Shown: positions 43,101 through 52,135, numbered from the stretch's first letter. The stretch is DNA of 64,000 nucleotides from Streptomyces sp. CB02400 (GCF_001905725.1 NZ_LIWB01000003.1:62001-126000); one strand, 5' to 3'. Notes: generated from the sequence alone by a model not told the origin. Translations and numbers: made by a program.

Positions 43101-44234
43101 CGGGAGCGTTACGTGAACACCAACGTCCGTACGAACAAGTGGGTGTCGCTGGGCGTGTACCGCTTCGACGGCGTACCCAGCGTCGTCCTGGACAACGAGA
43201 CGGAGGACGGCACCGCCGACAACGACATCGCCTGGGACGCCGTCGCCTTCCAGCCGCTCGCCGCCAAGCCCCAGCACGTCGTCGCCGTGCTGGGCGACTC
43301 CTACACCTCCGGTGAGGGCGCCGGCGACTATTCCCCCGAGTCCGACAAGCACCACGGCATCGCGGACTGGAACGGCTGCCGGCGCAGCGACAACGCCTGG
43401 GCGCGCAAGATCGTCCTCCCGGGCCAGTCCGCGCCGCTCGGCGAACTGAGCGACGACTGGTCCACGAACGCGGAACTCGGATTCGTCGCGTGCTCGGGCG
43501 CGATGACCAAGAACGTGGCCTACGTGCCCTCGGGAAACAGCCCGCAGAATCACAACGAGGGCCAGTTCCGCGAGGTGCGCCAGGTGGATTCCGGGGTTCT
43601 GGACGACAGCACCACGCTGGTGATGCTCACTCTGGGAGGCAATGACGAGAACGGTTTCGCCAACGCCATGCAGGAGTGCGGCAACATCACCGACTGCAGT
43701 GACGACTCGGGCTTCCTGACCGAGAAGAAGGCCATCGTGGACCGCATGGTCGCCGACCTGGAGTACGTCATGACGGACATCGCCGGGAAGGCGCCCAACG
43801 CGACGGTGATGCTCATGGGGTACCCCGAGCTCCTCAGCCGTACCGTCAAGTGTGCGGGCTCGTGGTACTACGACATGCCCGAGGTGGCCGCTCTCGCGGA
43901 GCTCGTGAACTACGCCAACGCGGAGCAGCGGGAGATGGTGGACCGTCTCCGCACGGGCCCGCAGAAGTACAGGATCCAGTATGCCGACCCGGTCAGCGCC
44001 TTCGTCGGTCACGGAGGCTGTGACGACCCGGAGTGGATCAACAAGATCGTCATCGGCCCCAATGGCGAGGGCGACTTCCACGCCGGAGACCCCGCGTCGC
44101 AGGCATGCACCTGGGAATGGCTCGGTGGGGACTGCCTCAGCCGCGAGTCCTTCCACCCGAAGAGCGCCGGCACGACGGGCTATGCCGCGGTGATGCGTCA
44201 GCGTCTGGACGACATCGGGTACGTGGGTTCGTGA
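40176..44234 (+). CDS. Secreted multidomain protein: transglycosylase-like, golvesin-like and SGNH hydrolase regions
   Basis: The 1352-residue precursor starts at TTG 40176 after CTGGAG and has an Arg-rich signal peptide (MRRRSRSRWAAV, cleavage near residue 27). Residues about 70-400 look like a beta-propeller-type region. Near 540-600, VLLGVLAQESNLWQ with Glu545 and CGYGMGQQTDGM resemble a lytic-transglycosylase fold. Residues about 905-1030 look golvesin/Xly-like (carbohydrate-binding). The C-terminus is an SGNH hydrolase with Ser1042 in LGDSYTSGEG, LTLGGND near 1151, and His1327 in SFHPKSAG. The usual Asp three before that His is Glu. It probably acts on cell walls or esterified polysaccharide. 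It is divergent from the STAND-CHAT operon. Confidence 0.78.
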   Translation: MRRRSRSRWAAVTAAAMAAALLPSAYAWAGPDGQDTAATARSTEQPPTPEPSANPSADAGDRSGPVDSGPSKVEKPDGTLPQGWRTSDDRAVTVVGDPQGLHLLVAESSEAYQWREVATLREDGFDADAWIGNVCVTGSGKRAVVAYAPRTFTNEPALFDRGGFAAVVDLADGKVTKLREQVSLAYFNPGCGTDETVVLSQFGDESVGRTRLLRLDASTGKVTRTQIVPGEATSAVPVEDGIVAAFGDKLTRVAADGRRKVIGETSGPAFRLHPDADGGVGFLDREGDRVNVRRTTSDGKVGTLAHGRLGRVGLVGGTGGRLFLTGDAEDVTALPASIKRLDVAADAQVSSHGRLAVRKAVSAGLRTHGSPDPLADRADEGIALPYRVEAEVPQTDKKVEFTVPGKTASTPEKPSPALRTASPADAGGSGKQEQGTRTQAAGPRLLAAVDSSSTTYDPEATCGVPRNHPNYQALQPTPNQVEWAVDMAIRGNLTSGWVAQGGWRSQAGLGSSVSPSSMFPLPELKDAPAGSRIPAQVLLGVLAQESNLWQSTHHVLPGQTGSPLIGNFYGTNIYPGTPGYDPDKYWTVNWAEADCGYGMGQQTDGMSSASRQQPGKPAAFPADQQRAIALDYAANVAVAAQTLSKKWNELHTDGQRVEINDDDPRNIENWFAAVWNYNLGFNTPDSEGKWGLGWLNNPANPKYPADRNAFLDNNSYADAAHPQDWPYPEKVMGWAAFPIDTGRAYSDSGEQNDSNTHGYQAAWWNSALYRTTGIKPPLNAFCNDTNGCDDTSPPDCTTLDCFEARWYDGNAKWKTCSGDCGFETLTYKTLRSELGRGNSGTPTCSTGGLPSNALIIDDVADSVPTMRTDCGKSWTNAGRLEWEFAPTAPNGTDSTVTTYEGKEDFHQVGGGFGSHFWFAHTRNGQKSIDKMRVTGTWKLDRNMDQWARVLVHLPDTGAHTQQARYRIDLGDGSAPRERYVNTNVRTNKWVSLGVYRFDGVPSVVLDNETEDGTADNDIAWDAVAFQPLAAKPQHVVAVLGDSYTSGEGAGDYSPESDKHHGIADWNGCRRSDNAWARKIVLPGQSAPLGELSDDWSTNAELGFVACSGAMTKNVAYVPSGNSPQNHNEGQFREVRQVDSGVLDDSTTLVMLTLGGNDENGFANAMQECGNITDCSDDSGFLTEKKAIVDRMVADLEYVMTDIAGKAPNATVMLMGYPELLSRTVKCAGSWYYDMPEVAALAELVNYANAEQREMVDRLRTGPQKYRIQYADPVSAFVGHGGCDDPEWINKIVIGPNGEGDFHAGDPASQACTWEWLGGDCLSRESFHPKSAGTTGYAAVMRQRLDDIGYVGS

Positions 44235-44235
44235 A

Positions 44236-44661
44236 GTGACGCCGCACCGGGAGCCGCGCACCCGCCCAGTCACCGTGACGAGGTGGCTGGGCGGGTGCGC
44301 GGGCCTGACCGCCGGTGCGGCGGTCCTGGCCTTCGTGGCTGTCGCCCTGTGGGTCGCGTATGCCGTGCCGGCGTTCTTCGACCGCGCGGAGGTGCCGACG
44401 GACGAATCGTTCGGCAAGCAGTCGGGGCTGACCCGGTCCCGCATCGCACGGGCTCTCGGCGACGGAGTGCTGACCGACCAGGAGATCTCCCATGCCGCGA
44501 CGAGGAACGAGTGGCAGGCACGGCTCACGGACTCGACGCCGCGCGTCGTGGTGAAGTACCGGGCGAACGGTTCCCACCGATGCTATTCGTTCCTTTTCCC
44601 CGACGGACTCACCGAGCGGGGGGCCGTCAGAAGCACGCCACTCGACCGGTGCCCCTTTTGA
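44236..44661 (+). CDS. Small membrane protein after the exoprotein gene
   Basis: The 141-residue protein starts at GTG 44236, one nt after the previous stop, and is probably cotranscribed. One TM segment (about 25-48; AGAAVLAFVAVALWVAYAVP) precedes an extracytoplasmic domain with two Cys (HRCYSFLF, DRCPF) that may form a disulfide. A shorter start at GTG 44275 is possible. No homologous family is recognised. Its position suggests a membrane partner of the large exoprotein. Confidence 0.6.
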   Translation: MTPHREPRTRPVTVTRWLGGCAGLTAGAAVLAFVAVALWVAYAVPAFFDRAEVPTDESFGKQSGLTRSRIARALGDGVLTDQEISHAATRNEWQARLTDSTPRVVVKYRANGSHRCYSFLFPDGLTERGAVRSTPLDRCPF

Positions 44662-44910
44662 CGAGCGGGTGGCGGCTTCGGTGTCCGCGACGCGCGAGGC
44701 ATCCGTAGGATTCTGCGGTTGCGGCACGTCGCACTGTCCGCTCCCGGCGCGCCCGCACATGATCCGCCGGACCCGCCCCGACCCCGTGGGACCGCATGAC
44801 GAGGGCGAGGCATCCAGGAGCTCCGGCACGGCTCCGTCGATGCCGGCGAGCAGGCCGACATGGGCATCGCAAGCTGGGCCGGACGGGCCCGGGCGTGCGA
44901 CGATGCTGGT

Positions 44911-47001
44911 ATGAATCGCCTGGCTGACTCCCAGTCGCCTTATCTGCTCCAGCACGCCTCCAACCCGGTGGATTGGTGGCCATGGGGAGAGGAGGCGATG
45001 GCGGAAGCCAAGCGGCGGAACGTGCCCATCCTCTTGAGTGTGGGCTATTCGAGCTGCCACTGGTGCCATGTCATGGCGCACGAGTCCTTCGAGGACCGGG
45101 CCACCGCCGACGAGATGAACGCGCACTTCGTCAGCGTCAAGGTGGACCGTGAGGAGCGCCCGGATGTAGACGCCGTCTACATGGAGGCGGTGCAGGCGGC
45201 GACCGGGCAGGGCGGCTGGCCCATGACCGTGTTCCTCACCCCGGACGCCGAGCCGTTCTACTTCGGTACGTACTTCCCGCCCGCCCCCCGGCACGGCATG
45301 CCCTCCTTCCGGCAGGTGCTCCAGGGCGTCCACCAGGCGTGGGACGAGCGGCGCGGAGAGGTCGACGAGGTGGCCGGGAAGATCGCCCGGGATCTGGCCG
45401 GCCGGGAGCTGTCCTACGGCGACGACCAGGTGCCCGGCGAGCAGGAGCTCGCCCAGGCGCTGCTCGGGCTGACCAGGGAGTACGACCCGCAGCGCGGCGG
45501 GTTCGGCGGGGCGCCGAAGTTCCCGCCGTCCATGGTGCTGGAGTTCCTGCTGCGCCACCACGCCCGCACCGGCGCCGAGGGCGCGCTGCAGATGGCGGCG
45601 GACACCTGCGAGCGCATGGCGCGCGGCGGGATCTACGACCAGCTCGGCGGCGGCTTCGCCCGGTACTCCGTCGACCGCGACTGGATCGTGCCGCACTTCG
45701 AGAAGATGCTCTACGACAACGCCCTGCTGTGCCGGGTCTACGCCCACCTGTGGCGGGCCACCGGTTCGGAGCTCGCCCGCCGCGTCGCGCTGGAGACCGC
45801 CGACTTCATGGTCCGCGAACTGCGCACCACCGAGGGCGGTTTCGCGTCCGCGCTGGACGCCGACAGCGAAGAGGTGGTGTCGCCCGAAGGGCGTCGTCAG
45901 AAGGGTGGTGGCGGGCGACGGGAGGGCGGCACGGGCCGGCACGTCGAGGGCGCGTACTACGTCTGGACGCCCGCGCAACTGCGCGAGGTCCTCGGGGACG
46001 ACGACGCGGAACTCGCCGCACGGTACTTCGGCGTGACCGTGGAGGGCACCTTCGAGGAAGGCGCCTCGGTGCTGCAACTCCCGCAGCAGGAAGGGGTGTT
46101 CGACGCCGGGCGGATCGACGGCATCAGGGAGCGGCTGCTCGCGGCGCGCTCCGCCCGGCCCGCGCCCGGCCGGGACGACAAGGTGGTCGCCGCCTGGAAC
46201 GGCCTCGCGATCGCCGCGCTCGCCGAGACCGGCGCCTACTTCGACCGGCCGGACCTCGTCGAGGCCGCCGTCGCCGCCGGTGACCTGCTGGTCCGGCTGC
46301 ACCTGGACGACCAGGCCCGGATCGCCCGCACCAGCAAGGACGGCCGCACCGGGGCCAACGCCGGGGTGCTGGAGGACTACGCCGATGTCGCGGAGGGCTT
46401 CCTGGCACTCGCCTCGGTGACCGGCGAGGGCGTCTGGCTGGAGTTCGCCGGACTGCTCCTCGACCATGTCCTGGCCCGCTTCACCGACCCCGACTCGGGC
46501 GCCCTGTACGACACGGCGTCCGACGCGGAGCGCCTCATCCGGCGTCCGCAGGACCCGACCGACAACGCCGCCCCGTCCGGCTGGACCGCCGCCGCGGGCG
46601 CTCTGCTCGGCTATGCCGCGCACACCGGTTCCGAGCCCCATCGCACCGCCGCCGAACGGGCGCTGGGCGTGGTGAAGGCGCTCGGCCCGCGGGTCCCGCG
46701 GTTCATCGGGTGGGGGCTCGCGGTCGCCGAGGCCGTACTGGACGGGCCGCGGGAGATCGCGGTGGTCGGCCCGGCGCTCGACGACCCGGCCACGACCGCC
46801 CTGCACCGCACGGCACTCCTGGGTTCCGCGCCCGGCGCGGTGGTCGCCGTCGGAACCCCGGAGAGCGACGAGTTCCCGCTGCTGGCCGACCGCCCACTGG
46901 TCCGGGGCGAACCGGCCGCCTACGTCTGCCGCAACTTCACCTGCGACACCCCGACGACCGACCCCGACCGGTTGCGAGCGGCACTGGACGGCCGCGTCTA
47001 A
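44911..47001 (+). CDS. DUF255 thioredoxin-like protein (YyaL/spermatogenesis-associated 20 family)
   Basis: The 696-residue protein opens with a thioredoxin-like domain: [20 protein letters not shown] carries the CHWC motif, followed by [14 protein letters not shown]. The rest is an alpha/alpha toroid like that of glycosidases and N-acylglucosamine epimerases ([15 protein letters not shown]). The family is widespread and its reaction is unsettled. A low-complexity Gly/Arg insertion (about 328-345) interrupts the toroid. No signal peptide is present. Its stop codon overlaps the stop of the convergent lipoprotein gene. Confidence 0.9.
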   Translation: MNRLADSQSPYLLQHASNPVDWWPWGEEAMAEAKRRNVPILLSVGYSSCHWCHVMAHESFEDRATADEMNAHFVSVKVDREERPDVDAVYMEAVQAATGQGGWPMTVFLTPDAEPFYFGTYFPPAPRHGMPSFRQVLQGVHQAWDERRGEVDEVAGKIARDLAGRELSYGDDQVPGEQELAQALLGLTREYDPQRGGFGGAPKFPPSMVLEFLLRHHARTGAEGALQMAADTCERMARGGIYDQLGGGFARYSVDRDWIVPHFEKMLYDNALLCRVYAHLWRATGSELARRVALETADFMVRELRTTEGGFASALDADSEEVVSPEGRRQKGGGGRREGGTGRHVEGAYYVWTPAQLREVLGDDDAELAARYFGVTVEGTFEEGASVLQLPQQEGVFDAGRIDGIRERLLAARSARPAPGRDDKVVAAWNGLAIAALAETGAYFDRPDLVEAAVAAGDLLVRLHLDDQARIARTSKDGRTGANAGVLEDYADVAEGFLALASVTGEGVWLEFAGLLLDHVLARFTDPDSGALYDTASDAERLIRRPQDPTDNAAPSGWTAAAGALLGYAAHTGSEPHRTAAERALGVVKALGPRVPRFIGWGLAVAEAVLDGPREIAVVGPALDDPATTALHRTALLGSAPGAVVAVGTPESDEFPLLADRPLVRGEPAAYVCRNFTCDTPTTDPDRLRAALDGRV

Positions 47002-47513
47002 CAGCCCGCCTCACCGCCGCTGCCCACGAAGGAGTCGACGCCGACCGAGTAGCCGGCCCCGGCGATGAGGTCGGGGCGGTCCCCGTAGCCGTATTCCTCA
47101 AGGCGCTCGGCGGTGAGGAAGACGACCCGCAGGGCCATGTCGTCCTTGACGAAGCACAGGCCGCCGGGCGGGGCTTCGGGGTCCGGGTCCCACCCGTCGC
47201 GTACCGCCGCCGCCCGGTAGTGCGCGGTGACCTCGGTCCTCGTGCCGGGGAAGGCGTAGGTCCGCTCGGCGTACACCGAGACGTCGCCGCTGTCCGCCCA
47301 GCAGCCGGCGTCGACCTCCTCGAAGCCCCGGGCGACGGTGGCTCCGGTGGGCCGGGAGTCGAGGATGCCGAGCGCGGCCGTCTCCTTCACCCGGTCGTCG
47401 GTTCCGTCGCAGTCCCTGGTGAGGTCCCGCAGCGCGCAGCCGGTGAGCGTTCCGGCCGCGAGCACGGCGGACAGGGGCAGGAGCATCGAGCGGATGATCG
47501 TCCGTAGGGACAC
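46998..47513 (-). CDS. Putative lipoprotein, unknown function
   Basis: The 171-residue protein starts at GTG 47513 (GGAG 7 nt upstream) with a signal peptide and lipobox [12 protein letters not shown]. The mature domain is a small alpha/beta fold with several Cys ([29 protein letters not shown]). It has the style of Streptomyces hypothetical lipoproteins that bind to the outer membrane face. An upstream in-frame start at 47693 would bury the signal peptide and is rejected. Confidence 0.75.
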   Translation of the reverse strand: MSLRTIIRSMLLPLSAVLAAGTLTGCALRDLTRDCDGTDDRVKETAALGILDSRPTGATVARGFEEVDAGCWADSGDVSVYAERTYAFPGTRTEVTAHYRAAAVRDGWDPDPEAPPGGLCFVKDDMALRVVFLTAERLEEYGYGDRPDLIAGAGYSVGVDSFVGSGGEAGC

Positions 47514-47562
47514 GGTGGGCTCCAGGGCGAGGGCCGGGACGGAGGGGGTGCGTCGGTTCTGT

Positions 47563-48330
47563 TCAGGAACCGTCGTCCCGGTATTCCCCCCGGGGGGAGG
47601 CCGGTTCCCCGACGACGGCTCCCAGCGCGCGTTCCACGATAGCCTCCAGCTGTTCGTGGTGCGCGCCCTTCCAGTACGCCCGCCCGCACTCACCGCACTG
47701 CGCGAACACGTCGTACGTCCGATGCGTCCCGCCCTTCAACTGGTCGGCGACCTCGTCCTTGGTGGCCCGGCGCAGCAGCCCGTTGCAGGCGGTGCACCGG
47801 CTCCACGGCCGCAGCTCGGGCTGGAACCGGTCGAGCACGTAGGTGAGTTGCTCCTCGGGCCGGGTGCTGTAGACGAACGCCCCCGCCCACAGCTCCCGCC
47901 GCCGCAGCAGCCCCCGGTCCCGGCTGAGCATCACCCGCTGCTCCGCCGCAGACCGCGCGGCCAGCGCCGGATCGCCGATGTCGGTCGACTCGTACGCCGT
48001 GTCCACGCCCAGCAGCCGCAGCCGGCGCGCGAGCGTGCCGAGGTGCACGTCGAGCAGGAACCGCAACGGCGCGCCCGGCACCCGCTGCGGATGTGCGACG
48101 GCGCGTACGGTCACCGACTCGCCCGCGGTCGGCACGTGGCCGACCGGTACCTCGCGGCCGTCCACGAGCAGCGCGCCCACCTCGGTCAGCGGGACTCCGA
48201 GGGACTCGACGACATGGCCGAGGCTGGAGACGCCGTCGGTGGCGGCCTTCGTGGCACCGGTGGGCCGTGCCCTGGGGACGAAGAGCAGCAGCTCGGGAGC
48301 GAACTCGACGTGGATCTCGGGACCGTTCAC
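47563..48330 (-). CDS. Mut7-C RNase-domain protein with ubiquitin-like N-terminus
   Basis: The 255-residue protein has an N-terminal Mut7-C ubiquitin-like domain (about 1-85) and a Mut7-C PIN-like RNase domain (about 90-240). FLLDVHLGTLARRLRLLGVD and MLSRDRGLLRR hold the acidic and basic residues of the PIN core. Two CxxC pairs (CTACNG, CGECGR) make the family's zinc ribbon. Such proteins are thought to be RNA-processing nucleases linked to a small beta-grasp module; the substrate is unknown. Confidence 0.88.
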   Translation of the reverse strand: MNGPEIHVEFAPELLLFVPRARPTGATKAATDGVSSLGHVVESLGVPLTEVGALLVDGREVPVGHVPTAGESVTVRAVAHPQRVPGAPLRFLLDVHLGTLARRLRLLGVDTAYESTDIGDPALAARSAAEQRVMLSRDRGLLRRRELWAGAFVYSTRPEEQLTYVLDRFQPELRPWSRCTACNGLLRRATKDEVADQLKGGTHRTYDVFAQCGECGRAYWKGAHHEQLEAIVERALGAVVGEPASPRGEYRDDGS

Positions 48331-48343
48331 CCGCCCAAGGATG

Positions 48344-48997
48344 TCATGTCCGGTGTCCGCCGCTCCGGGATTTCGCGGTGGGCAGGCCGTGCTCGACCAC
48401 GTCGAGGGCCCGGTCGAGGAGGGCGGCGAGGTCGTCGGTGTGGTCGCGTTCGGCCCAGTACGTCGCGGCCTCCAGCAGGCCGCCGAGCAGGGACGTCGTG
48501 GCGACCCGCACCTCCAGGCCGTCCGGGTCGAGCCCGGTGCGCGCGGCGATCGCGTCGGCGAGGAGCCGTCCGGTGGCCGACAGGCTCTCCCGCGTCCGGG
48601 AGCGCACCGCCGGGACCTCGGCCAGCAGCCGGGCCCGCAGCAGTGTCACCTCGGGCTGCTCGGCCATCGCGCGGCGCACGGCCCCGCGCAGCACGTGCCG
48701 GACGGAGGCCGGCCAGGGCTCGCCGGCGGGCCGTGCGGCGAGTGCCGCGGCCATCGGACGGTCGTACTCGTCCGTGAGGACGATGTCCTCCTTGGCCGGG
48801 AAGTAGCGGATGACGGTCGACGGCGACACCTCGGCGCGCTCGGCGATCCGCTCGATCGTCGTGGCGGCGTAGCCCTGTTCCCCGATCAGTGCGAAGGCCG
48901 CGCCGCGGATCGCCTCACGGGTCTTGATCTTCTTCCGCTCGCGCAGCCCCGGTCGGGGCGGGTCGGCGGGGGTGAGGGGGGAGGGTGCGGCCTTCAT
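48344..48997 (-). CDS. TetR-family regulator
   Basis: The 217-residue protein has the TetR HTH at about 20-65 (TIERIAERAEVSPSTVIRYF) and a C-terminal ligand-binding domain. ATG 48997 (MKAAPS) or ATG 49006 (MAVMKAAPS) are both possible starts. It lies 66 bp after the hemolysin III gene on the same strand; the gap contains two 16-bp direct repeats, and a near-palindrome lies before hemolysin III. Both are candidate targets. Confidence 0.87.
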   Translation of the reverse strand: MKAAPSPLTPADPPRPGLRERKKIKTREAIRGAAFALIGEQGYAATTIERIAERAEVSPSTVIRYFPAKEDIVLTDEYDRPMAAALAARPAGEPWPASVRHVLRGAVRRAMAEQPEVTLLRARLLAEVPAVRSRTRESLSATGRLLADAIAARTGLDPDGLEVRVATTSLLGGLLEAATYWAERDHTDDLAALLDRALDVVEHGLPTAKSRSGGHRT

Positions 48998-49033
48998 GAC
49001 GGCCATTGTCGGCGATTGTCGGCCACCACGGCC

Positions 49034-49068
49034 GGTACCGGTCACTACGGTCGGTACCAGTCACTACG
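49034..49068. repeat. 16-bp direct repeats before the TetR gene
   Basis: GGTACCGGTCACTACG (49034-49049) and GGTACCAGTCACTACG (49053-49068) differ at one base and are 19 bp apart. Each begins with the palindrome GGTACC. The second copy overlaps the 3' end of the hemolysin III gene. They may be operator sites for the TetR protein or a small sequence duplication. Confidence 0.6.
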
Positions 49069-49786
49069 CGTGCTGGTACGCCACCAGGGAGATCCCCACG
49101 TAGTGGGCGATGAACGCGGCCAGGGTGAAGGAGTGGAAGACCTCGTGGAAGCCGAACCAGCGCGGTGACGGGTTGGGCTTCTTGATGCCGTAGATCACTC
49201 CGCCCGCGCTGTAGAGCAGACCGCCCACGACCACCAGGACGAGTACGGCGATGCCGCCGGTGCGCATGAAGTCCGGGAGGAAGAAGACGGCCGCCCAGCC
49301 CATCGCGATGTAGCAGGGCGTGTAGAGCCAGCGGGGCGCGCCGACCCAGAAGACCCGGAAGACGATCCCGGCGGCGGCCGCCGCCCAGATGCCCCACAGC
49401 AGCCACTGCCCCTTGGAGTGCGGCAGCAGCAGGATGGTCAGTGGGGTGTAGGTGCCCGCGATGATCAGGAAGATGTTGGCGTGGTCGAGGCGGCGCAGCA
49501 CCCCGTCCATGCGGGGGCTCCAGTCGCCCCGGTGGTAGAGCGCGCTGACGCCGAACAGCAGGCAGGCGGTCAGGGCGTAGACCCCGCAGGCCAGGCGGCC
49601 TCGGGTCGAGTCGGCGAAGGCGGTCAGGGCCAGTCCGGCGACCAGGGCGGCGGGGAACATGCCGAGGTGGAGCCAGCCGCGGAGCTTGGGCTTGACCGGA
49701 TGCGGCAGGGAGGTCGCGACCGGACCAGGGCCGTCGGCCGCCGGGTTCTCGGGCGCGTCGGGGGCGAGCGCAGTCATGTCCGGCAT
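49064..49786 (-). CDS. Hemolysin III / PAQR-family membrane protein
   Basis: The 240-residue protein has seven TM segments. Conserved features are SALYHRGDWSP after the second segment, LDHANIFLIIAGTYTP, and the C-terminal FHEVFHSF, whose His residues with the earlier His and Asp form the family's metal site. Related PAQR proteins are membrane hydrolases or receptors; the bacterial role is poorly defined, and the hemolysin name should not be taken as proof of toxicity. The start may be ATG 49786 or 49777. Confidence 0.9.
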   Translation of the reverse strand: MPDMTALAPDAPENPAADGPGPVATSLPHPVKPKLRGWLHLGMFPAALVAGLALTAFADSTRGRLACGVYALTACLLFGVSALYHRGDWSPRMDGVLRRLDHANIFLIIAGTYTPLTILLLPHSKGQWLLWGIWAAAAAGIVFRVFWVGAPRWLYTPCYIAMGWAAVFFLPDFMRTGGIAVLVLVVVGGLLYSAGGVIYGIKKPNPSPRWFGFHEVFHSFTLAAFIAHYVGISLVAYQHA

Positions 49787-49789
49787 CGT

Positions 49790-49807
49790 ACCTACGGAAC
49801 CGTAAGT
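49790..49807. promoter_or_regulatory. Near-palindrome in the hemolysin III promoter region
   Basis: ACCTACGG-AA-CCGTAAGT (49790-49807) matches its reverse complement at 7 of 8 arm positions, with perfect TACGG/CCGTA inner arms. It lies immediately upstream of the hemolysin III start, in a position where the downstream TetR protein could repress. Confidence 0.4.
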
Positions 49808-49874
49808 TATGCCTCGGGGTGCCGAATTGACCCGCGCCGAGTGGCCATCATCTCACGGCGCCCCGTCGCGTTGT

Positions 49875-49916
49875 CACGCAAAGAAACAGTCTGGTGAACC
49901 CAACGTGCACGCAAAG
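49875..49916. promoter_or_regulatory. Direct repeats upstream of pckG
   Basis: CACGCAAAG occurs at 49875-49883 and 49908-49916, a 33-bp period (about three helical turns), in the 319-bp region between hemolysin III and pckG. The region has an AT-rich tract near the ribosome-binding site (AACAAAAAACCCC), unusual for this DNA. Confidence 0.35.
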
Positions 49917-50105
49917 TGCCACGAGAAACCGTGGCCATCGTCACGTTGCTCACCTGTGCGGCCCTCTGGACAGATGGGCGCTCTCGTCGGATGATCAAAT
50001 GAGTGCGGTCGACACCGGATGAGCGCCCAAGCTCCAACCGTGAAGCATCCGGGTCGCAGCCCCCACGGGGCCTCCCAACAAAAAACCCCTCATTTAGGAG
50101 CAATC

Positions 50106-51926
50106 GTGGCGCGCGACATCGCGGCTCCCAGCGTCCCCACCACCCACCAGGGACTGATTTCCTGGGTCAACGAGATCGCAGACCTGACGCAGCCGGACCG
50201 GGTGGTCTGGTGCGACGGCTCGGAGGCTGAGTACGAACGCCTGTGCGAGGAGCTCGTCGCCAAGGGCACCTTCCGCAAACTCGACCCGATCAAGCGCCCC
50301 AACTCCTACTACGCGGCCTCCGACCCCACCGACGTCGCCCGCGTCGAGGACCGGACCTTCATCTGCTCCGAGAAGGAGGAGGACGCCGGCCCGACCAACC
50401 ACTGGAAGGCCCCCGCCGAGATGCGGGAGATCTTCCGGGGCGACAAGGGCGTCTTCCGCGGCTCGATGAAGGGCCGCACCATGTACGTCGTGCCCTTCTG
50501 CATGGGCCCGCTCGGCTCGCCGCTGTCCGCCATCGGAGTCGAGATCACCGACTCGGCGTACGTCGCCGTCTCCATGCGCACCATGACCCGGATGGGTCAG
50601 CCGGTCCTGGACGAGCTCGGCTCCGACGGCTTCTTCGTCAAGGCCGTGCACTCGGTCGGCGCCCCGCTGGAGCCCGGCCAGGAGGACGTCCCCTGGCCCT
50701 GCAACAGCACCAAGTACATCTCCCACTTCCCCGAGGACCGCGAGATCTGGTCCTACGGCTCCGGCTACGGCGGCAACGCCCTGCTCGGCAAGAAGTGCTA
50801 CGCCCTGCGCATCGCCTCCGTCATGGCCCGCGACGAGGGCTGGCTGGCCGAGCACATGCTCATCCTGAAGCTGACCCCGCCGCAGGGCGAGTCCAAGTAC
50901 GTCGCCGCCGCCTTCCCGTCCGCCTGCGGCAAGACCAACCTCGCCATGCTGGAGCCCACGATCTCCGGCTGGACGGTCGAGACGATCGGCGACGACATCG
51001 CCTGGATGCGCTTCGGCGAGGACGGCCGCCTGTACGCCATCAACCCCGAGGCCGGCTTCTTCGGCGTCGCCCCCGGTACGGGTGAGCACACCAACGCCAA
51101 CGCGATGAAGACCCTGTGGGGCAACTCCGTCTTCACCAACGTGGCGCTGACGGACGACGGCGACGTGTGGTGGGAGGGCATGACCGAGGAGACCCCCGCC
51201 CACCTCACCGACTGGAAGGGCAACGACTGGACCCCCGAGTCCGGTACGCCCGCCGCGCACCCCAACGCCCGCTTCACCACCCCCGCCGCGCAGTGCCCGA
51301 TCATCGCGCCCGAGTGGGAGGACCCCAAGGGCGTGCCGATCTCCGCGATCCTCTTCGGCGGGCGCCGCGCCAGCGCCGTACCGCTGGTGACGGAGTCCTT
51401 CGACTGGAACCACGGCGTCTTCCTCGGCGCCAACGTGGCCAGTGAGAAGACCGCCGCCGCCGAGGGCAAGGTCGGCGAGCTGCGCCGCGACCCGTTCGCC
51501 ATGCTGCCGTTCTGCGGCTACAACATGGGCGACTACATGGGTCACTGGATCGAGGTCGGCAAGGACAAGGACCAGTCCAGGCTGCCGAAGATCTACTACG
51601 TCAACTGGTTCCGCAAGAACGACGACGGCAAGTTCGTCTGGCCCGGCTTCGGCGAGAACTCCCGCGTCCTGAAGTGGATCGTGGAGCGCCTGGACGGCAA
51701 GGCGGAGGGCGTCGAGACCCCGATCGGCGTGCTCCCGGCCAAGGCCGCCCTGGACACCGAAGGCCTGGACCTCTCCGACGCCGACCTGGACTTCCTGCTC
51801 ACCGTCGACAAGGACGTGTGGCGCGAGGAGGCCGCCCTGGTCCCCGACCACCTCAACACCTTCGGCGACCACACGCCCAAGGAGCTGTGGGACCAGTACC
51901 ACGCGCTGGTGAAGCGCCTGGGCTGA
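50106..51926 (+). CDS. pckG: GTP-dependent phosphoenolpyruvate carboxykinase
   Basis: The 606-residue enzyme converts oxaloacetate and GTP to PEP, CO2 and GDP in gluconeogenesis and anaplerotic balance. The GTP class is shown by FPSACGKTN with the reactive Cys274 in the P-loop, and by the [20 protein letters not shown] segment. The length is that of the class. GTG 50106 is preceded by AGGAG five nt upstream. It is monocistronic, with two strong inverted repeats downstream. Confidence 0.96.
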   Translation: MARDIAAPSVPTTHQGLISWVNEIADLTQPDRVVWCDGSEAEYERLCEELVAKGTFRKLDPIKRPNSYYAASDPTDVARVEDRTFICSEKEEDAGPTNHWKAPAEMREIFRGDKGVFRGSMKGRTMYVVPFCMGPLGSPLSAIGVEITDSAYVAVSMRTMTRMGQPVLDELGSDGFFVKAVHSVGAPLEPGQEDVPWPCNSTKYISHFPEDREIWSYGSGYGGNALLGKKCYALRIASVMARDEGWLAEHMLILKLTPPQGESKYVAAAFPSACGKTNLAMLEPTISGWTVETIGDDIAWMRFGEDGRLYAINPEAGFFGVAPGTGEHTNANAMKTLWGNSVFTNVALTDDGDVWWEGMTEETPAHLTDWKGNDWTPESGTPAAHPNARFTTPAAQCPIIAPEWEDPKGVPISAILFGGRRASAVPLVTESFDWNHGVFLGANVASEKTAAAEGKVGELRRDPFAMLPFCGYNMGDYMGHWIEVGKDKDQSRLPKIYYVNWFRKNDDGKFVWPGFGENSRVLKWIVERLDGKAEGVETPIGVLPAKAALDTEGLDLSDADLDFLLTVDKDVWREEAALVPDHLNTFGDHTPKELWDQYHALVKRLG

Positions 51927-51940
51927 CGCCCGCACAGACC

Positions 51941-52101
51941 CCGCGGCCGGTCACTTCTCGGTTTGAGGATGCCCTGACCAGCGATCGTCACGCCACGACC
52001 GGCCGCGGAACACACCGGCGAGGCCCGCACAACGGCGTGCGGGCCATGGGGCCTGTCGTCTCCTCCCCGCCCGCCCCGGCGGGGAGGCCGACGACAGGCC
52101 C
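51941..52101. terminator. Two stacked inverted repeats after pckG
   Basis: CCGCGGCCGGTC (51941-51952) is the exact complement of GACCGGCCGCGG (51997-52008). Then GGGCCTGTCGTC (52049-52060) plus CCTCCCCGCC (52062-52071) pair with GGCGGGGAGG (52078-52087) plus GACGACAGGCCC (52090-52101), a 22-bp stem with one bulge and a 6-nt loop. The second is a very strong bidirectional terminator between pckG and the convergent operon. Confidence 0.8.
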
Positions 52102-52135
52102 TCGCCCATTCCGGTCCTACGAGGACATGCCGGGC

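Noticed and set aside
40146-44528. Minus-strand frames of 377 and 1036 codons opposite the exoprotein gene
   Set aside because: No start-site signals or domains, and the plus-strand gene has a signal peptide and catalytic motifs.
44911-45020. DUF255 protein as a secreted thioredoxin
   Set aside because: The N-terminus ([20 protein letters not shown]) has no hydrophobic signal sequence, so it should be cytoplasmic.
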